In this document: positions 5,328 to 5,903 of the stretch, in pieces
Layout: each line of letters starts with the position of its first letter
How positions within the stretch are numbered: position 1 is the stretch's first letter
NCBI GenBank assembly: GCA_029942065.1
Contig: JAPYTY010000142.1
Span: forward strand, 1-5,903
Origin: Acidobacteriota bacterium
GTDB taxonomy: Bacteria; Acidobacteriota; UBA6911; RPQK01; JADFOI01
DNA: 5,903 nucleotides
Reading direction: 5' to 3'
The notes under the pieces: generated by a model
Seen by the model: only the letters and a program-made list of their open reading frames with translations
Database searches by the model: none
What the model was told of the DNA's origin: nothing
Position numbers and translations under genes: made by a program

Positions 5328-5903
5328 TTATTGCAGCTTCTGGCCCTGTCGGCTTCAAAGTTCAAGCAGCACTTCAAGCGGCCGCACATGCCCGAAAGTC
5401 GACCGGGATTCACAGTCAATCCCTGGTCCTTTGCCGCCCGGATGCTGACCGATTTCAAATCTTTTAGAAACTTCGCCGAACAATTTTCACCCGTACCGCA
5501 ACAACCCATTCCTCCCACCATTTTCGCTTCGTCGCGTGCGCCAACTTGACGCATTTCAATGCGAGCCCTCAGACGGCGGGCCAGCAACTTGACCAGGGTT
5601 CGGAAATCAACCCGCTTGGTGGCGGTAAAATAGAAAATGACTCGGCTTCCGTCAAAAATATACTCGGCCCTGGAGAGCTTCATGGAAAGCTTGTGGGTCT
5701 TGATCATCTTCTTGCAGAGCTGGAAGGCCCGGGTTTCCTGATCCTTTTTCTTTTCGTGAAGACAGAGATCTTGCTCGGTTGCCTTTCTGAGAGCCTTCTT
5801 CACTATGGAGCGGCCTCCACCCAGATTCTCCGCCCTGTGTCCGTCGATCACCAGGCCCAACTCGACCCCTCGTTTGGTGGTGACGATACAGCGATCTCCC
5901 ACC
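5324..5903 (-). CDS. ricT: PSP1/RicT (YaaT) family protein, N-terminus beyond window
   Basis: In Bacillus, RicT joins RicA and RicF in an Fe-S-bearing complex that assists RNase Y in mRNA maturation and affects sporulation, competence and biofilm formation; outside Firmicutes the role is less clear. Visible: GDRCIVTTKRGVELGLV (the early PSP1 block), AEYIFDGSRVIFYFTATKRVDFRTLVKLLA, then two cysteine clusters, GGMGCCGTGENC (visible residues 130-141) and CGRLKCC (173-179), with VSIRAAKDQGLTVNPGRLSG between them. The usual first cluster is GGIGPCGRxLCC, so one cysteine of the CC pair is replaced and a residue is inserted afterwards. A GTG at 5902 could start translation, but the family normally has a few dozen residues before GD..IV, so I treat the gene as truncated by the window edge. 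About 192 residues are visible of a usual 270 or so. Confidence 0.9.
   Translation of the reverse strand, partial: VGDRCIVTTKRGVELGLVIDGHRAENLGGGRSIVKKALRKATEQDLCLHEKKKDQETRAFQLCKKMIKTHKLSMKLSRAEYIFDGSRVIFYFTATKRVDFRTLVKLLARRLRARIEMRQVGARDEAKMVGGMGCCGTGENCSAKFLKDLKSVSIRAAKDQGLTVNPGRLSGMCGRLKCCLNFEADRARSCNN

Overview
The window looks like a stretch of chromosome from a Gram-negative-type bacterium with moderately high GC. My best guess for the group is Acidobacteriota or a near relative, because of the divergent Hfq-like protein with an N-terminal extension and the secreted TPR protein beside a PSP1/RicT gene. That assignment comes from family memory and is only moderately secure. No tRNA, rRNA, CRISPR array or transposase gene is visible.

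Layout. Positions 1-3235 hold a tightly packed plus-strand run: the 3' part of rmlD (dTDP-rhamnose synthesis), smpB (trans-translation), pepA (M17 leucyl aminopeptidase) and a 220-residue protein that reads as a Fic-fold protein with its catalytic motif destroyed. Spacing is 1 nt, then two 4-nt ATGA stop/start overlaps, so the last three genes are probably translationally coupled. Positions 3236-3420 hold a composite palindromic repeat: short 8-nt units of CACCAAGA/GTGCCTTT type flank a perfect 21-bp hairpin. It lies between converging transcription units and runs into the end of the next gene. Positions 3392-4733 hold a minus-strand pair, a divergent hfq followed 7 nt later by pdxA (vitamin B6 synthesis, TTG start). 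Positions 4734-4907 are a divergent intergenic region with a purine-rich, internally repeated hfq leader. Positions 4908-5327 encode a small exported TPR protein on the plus strand. Its stop codon overlaps tail-to-tail with that of a minus-strand PSP1/RicT gene, which runs off the right edge.

How the genes fit together. SmpB (rescue of stalled ribosomes), PepA (final peptide breakdown), Hfq (RNA chaperone) and RicT (RNA-processing factor in Bacillus) give the region a housekeeping RNA and protein quality-control flavour, with rmlD and pdxA as metabolic passengers.

The least ordinary items are the apparent Fic pseudoenzyme coupled to pepA, the Hfq variant lacking the usual YKH and rim-arginine signatures, the repeat that supplies the C-terminus of PdxA, and a changed cysteine pattern in the RicT homologue. 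I did not find a clearly new multi-gene system; the Fic-like gene is the best candidate for undescribed biology.
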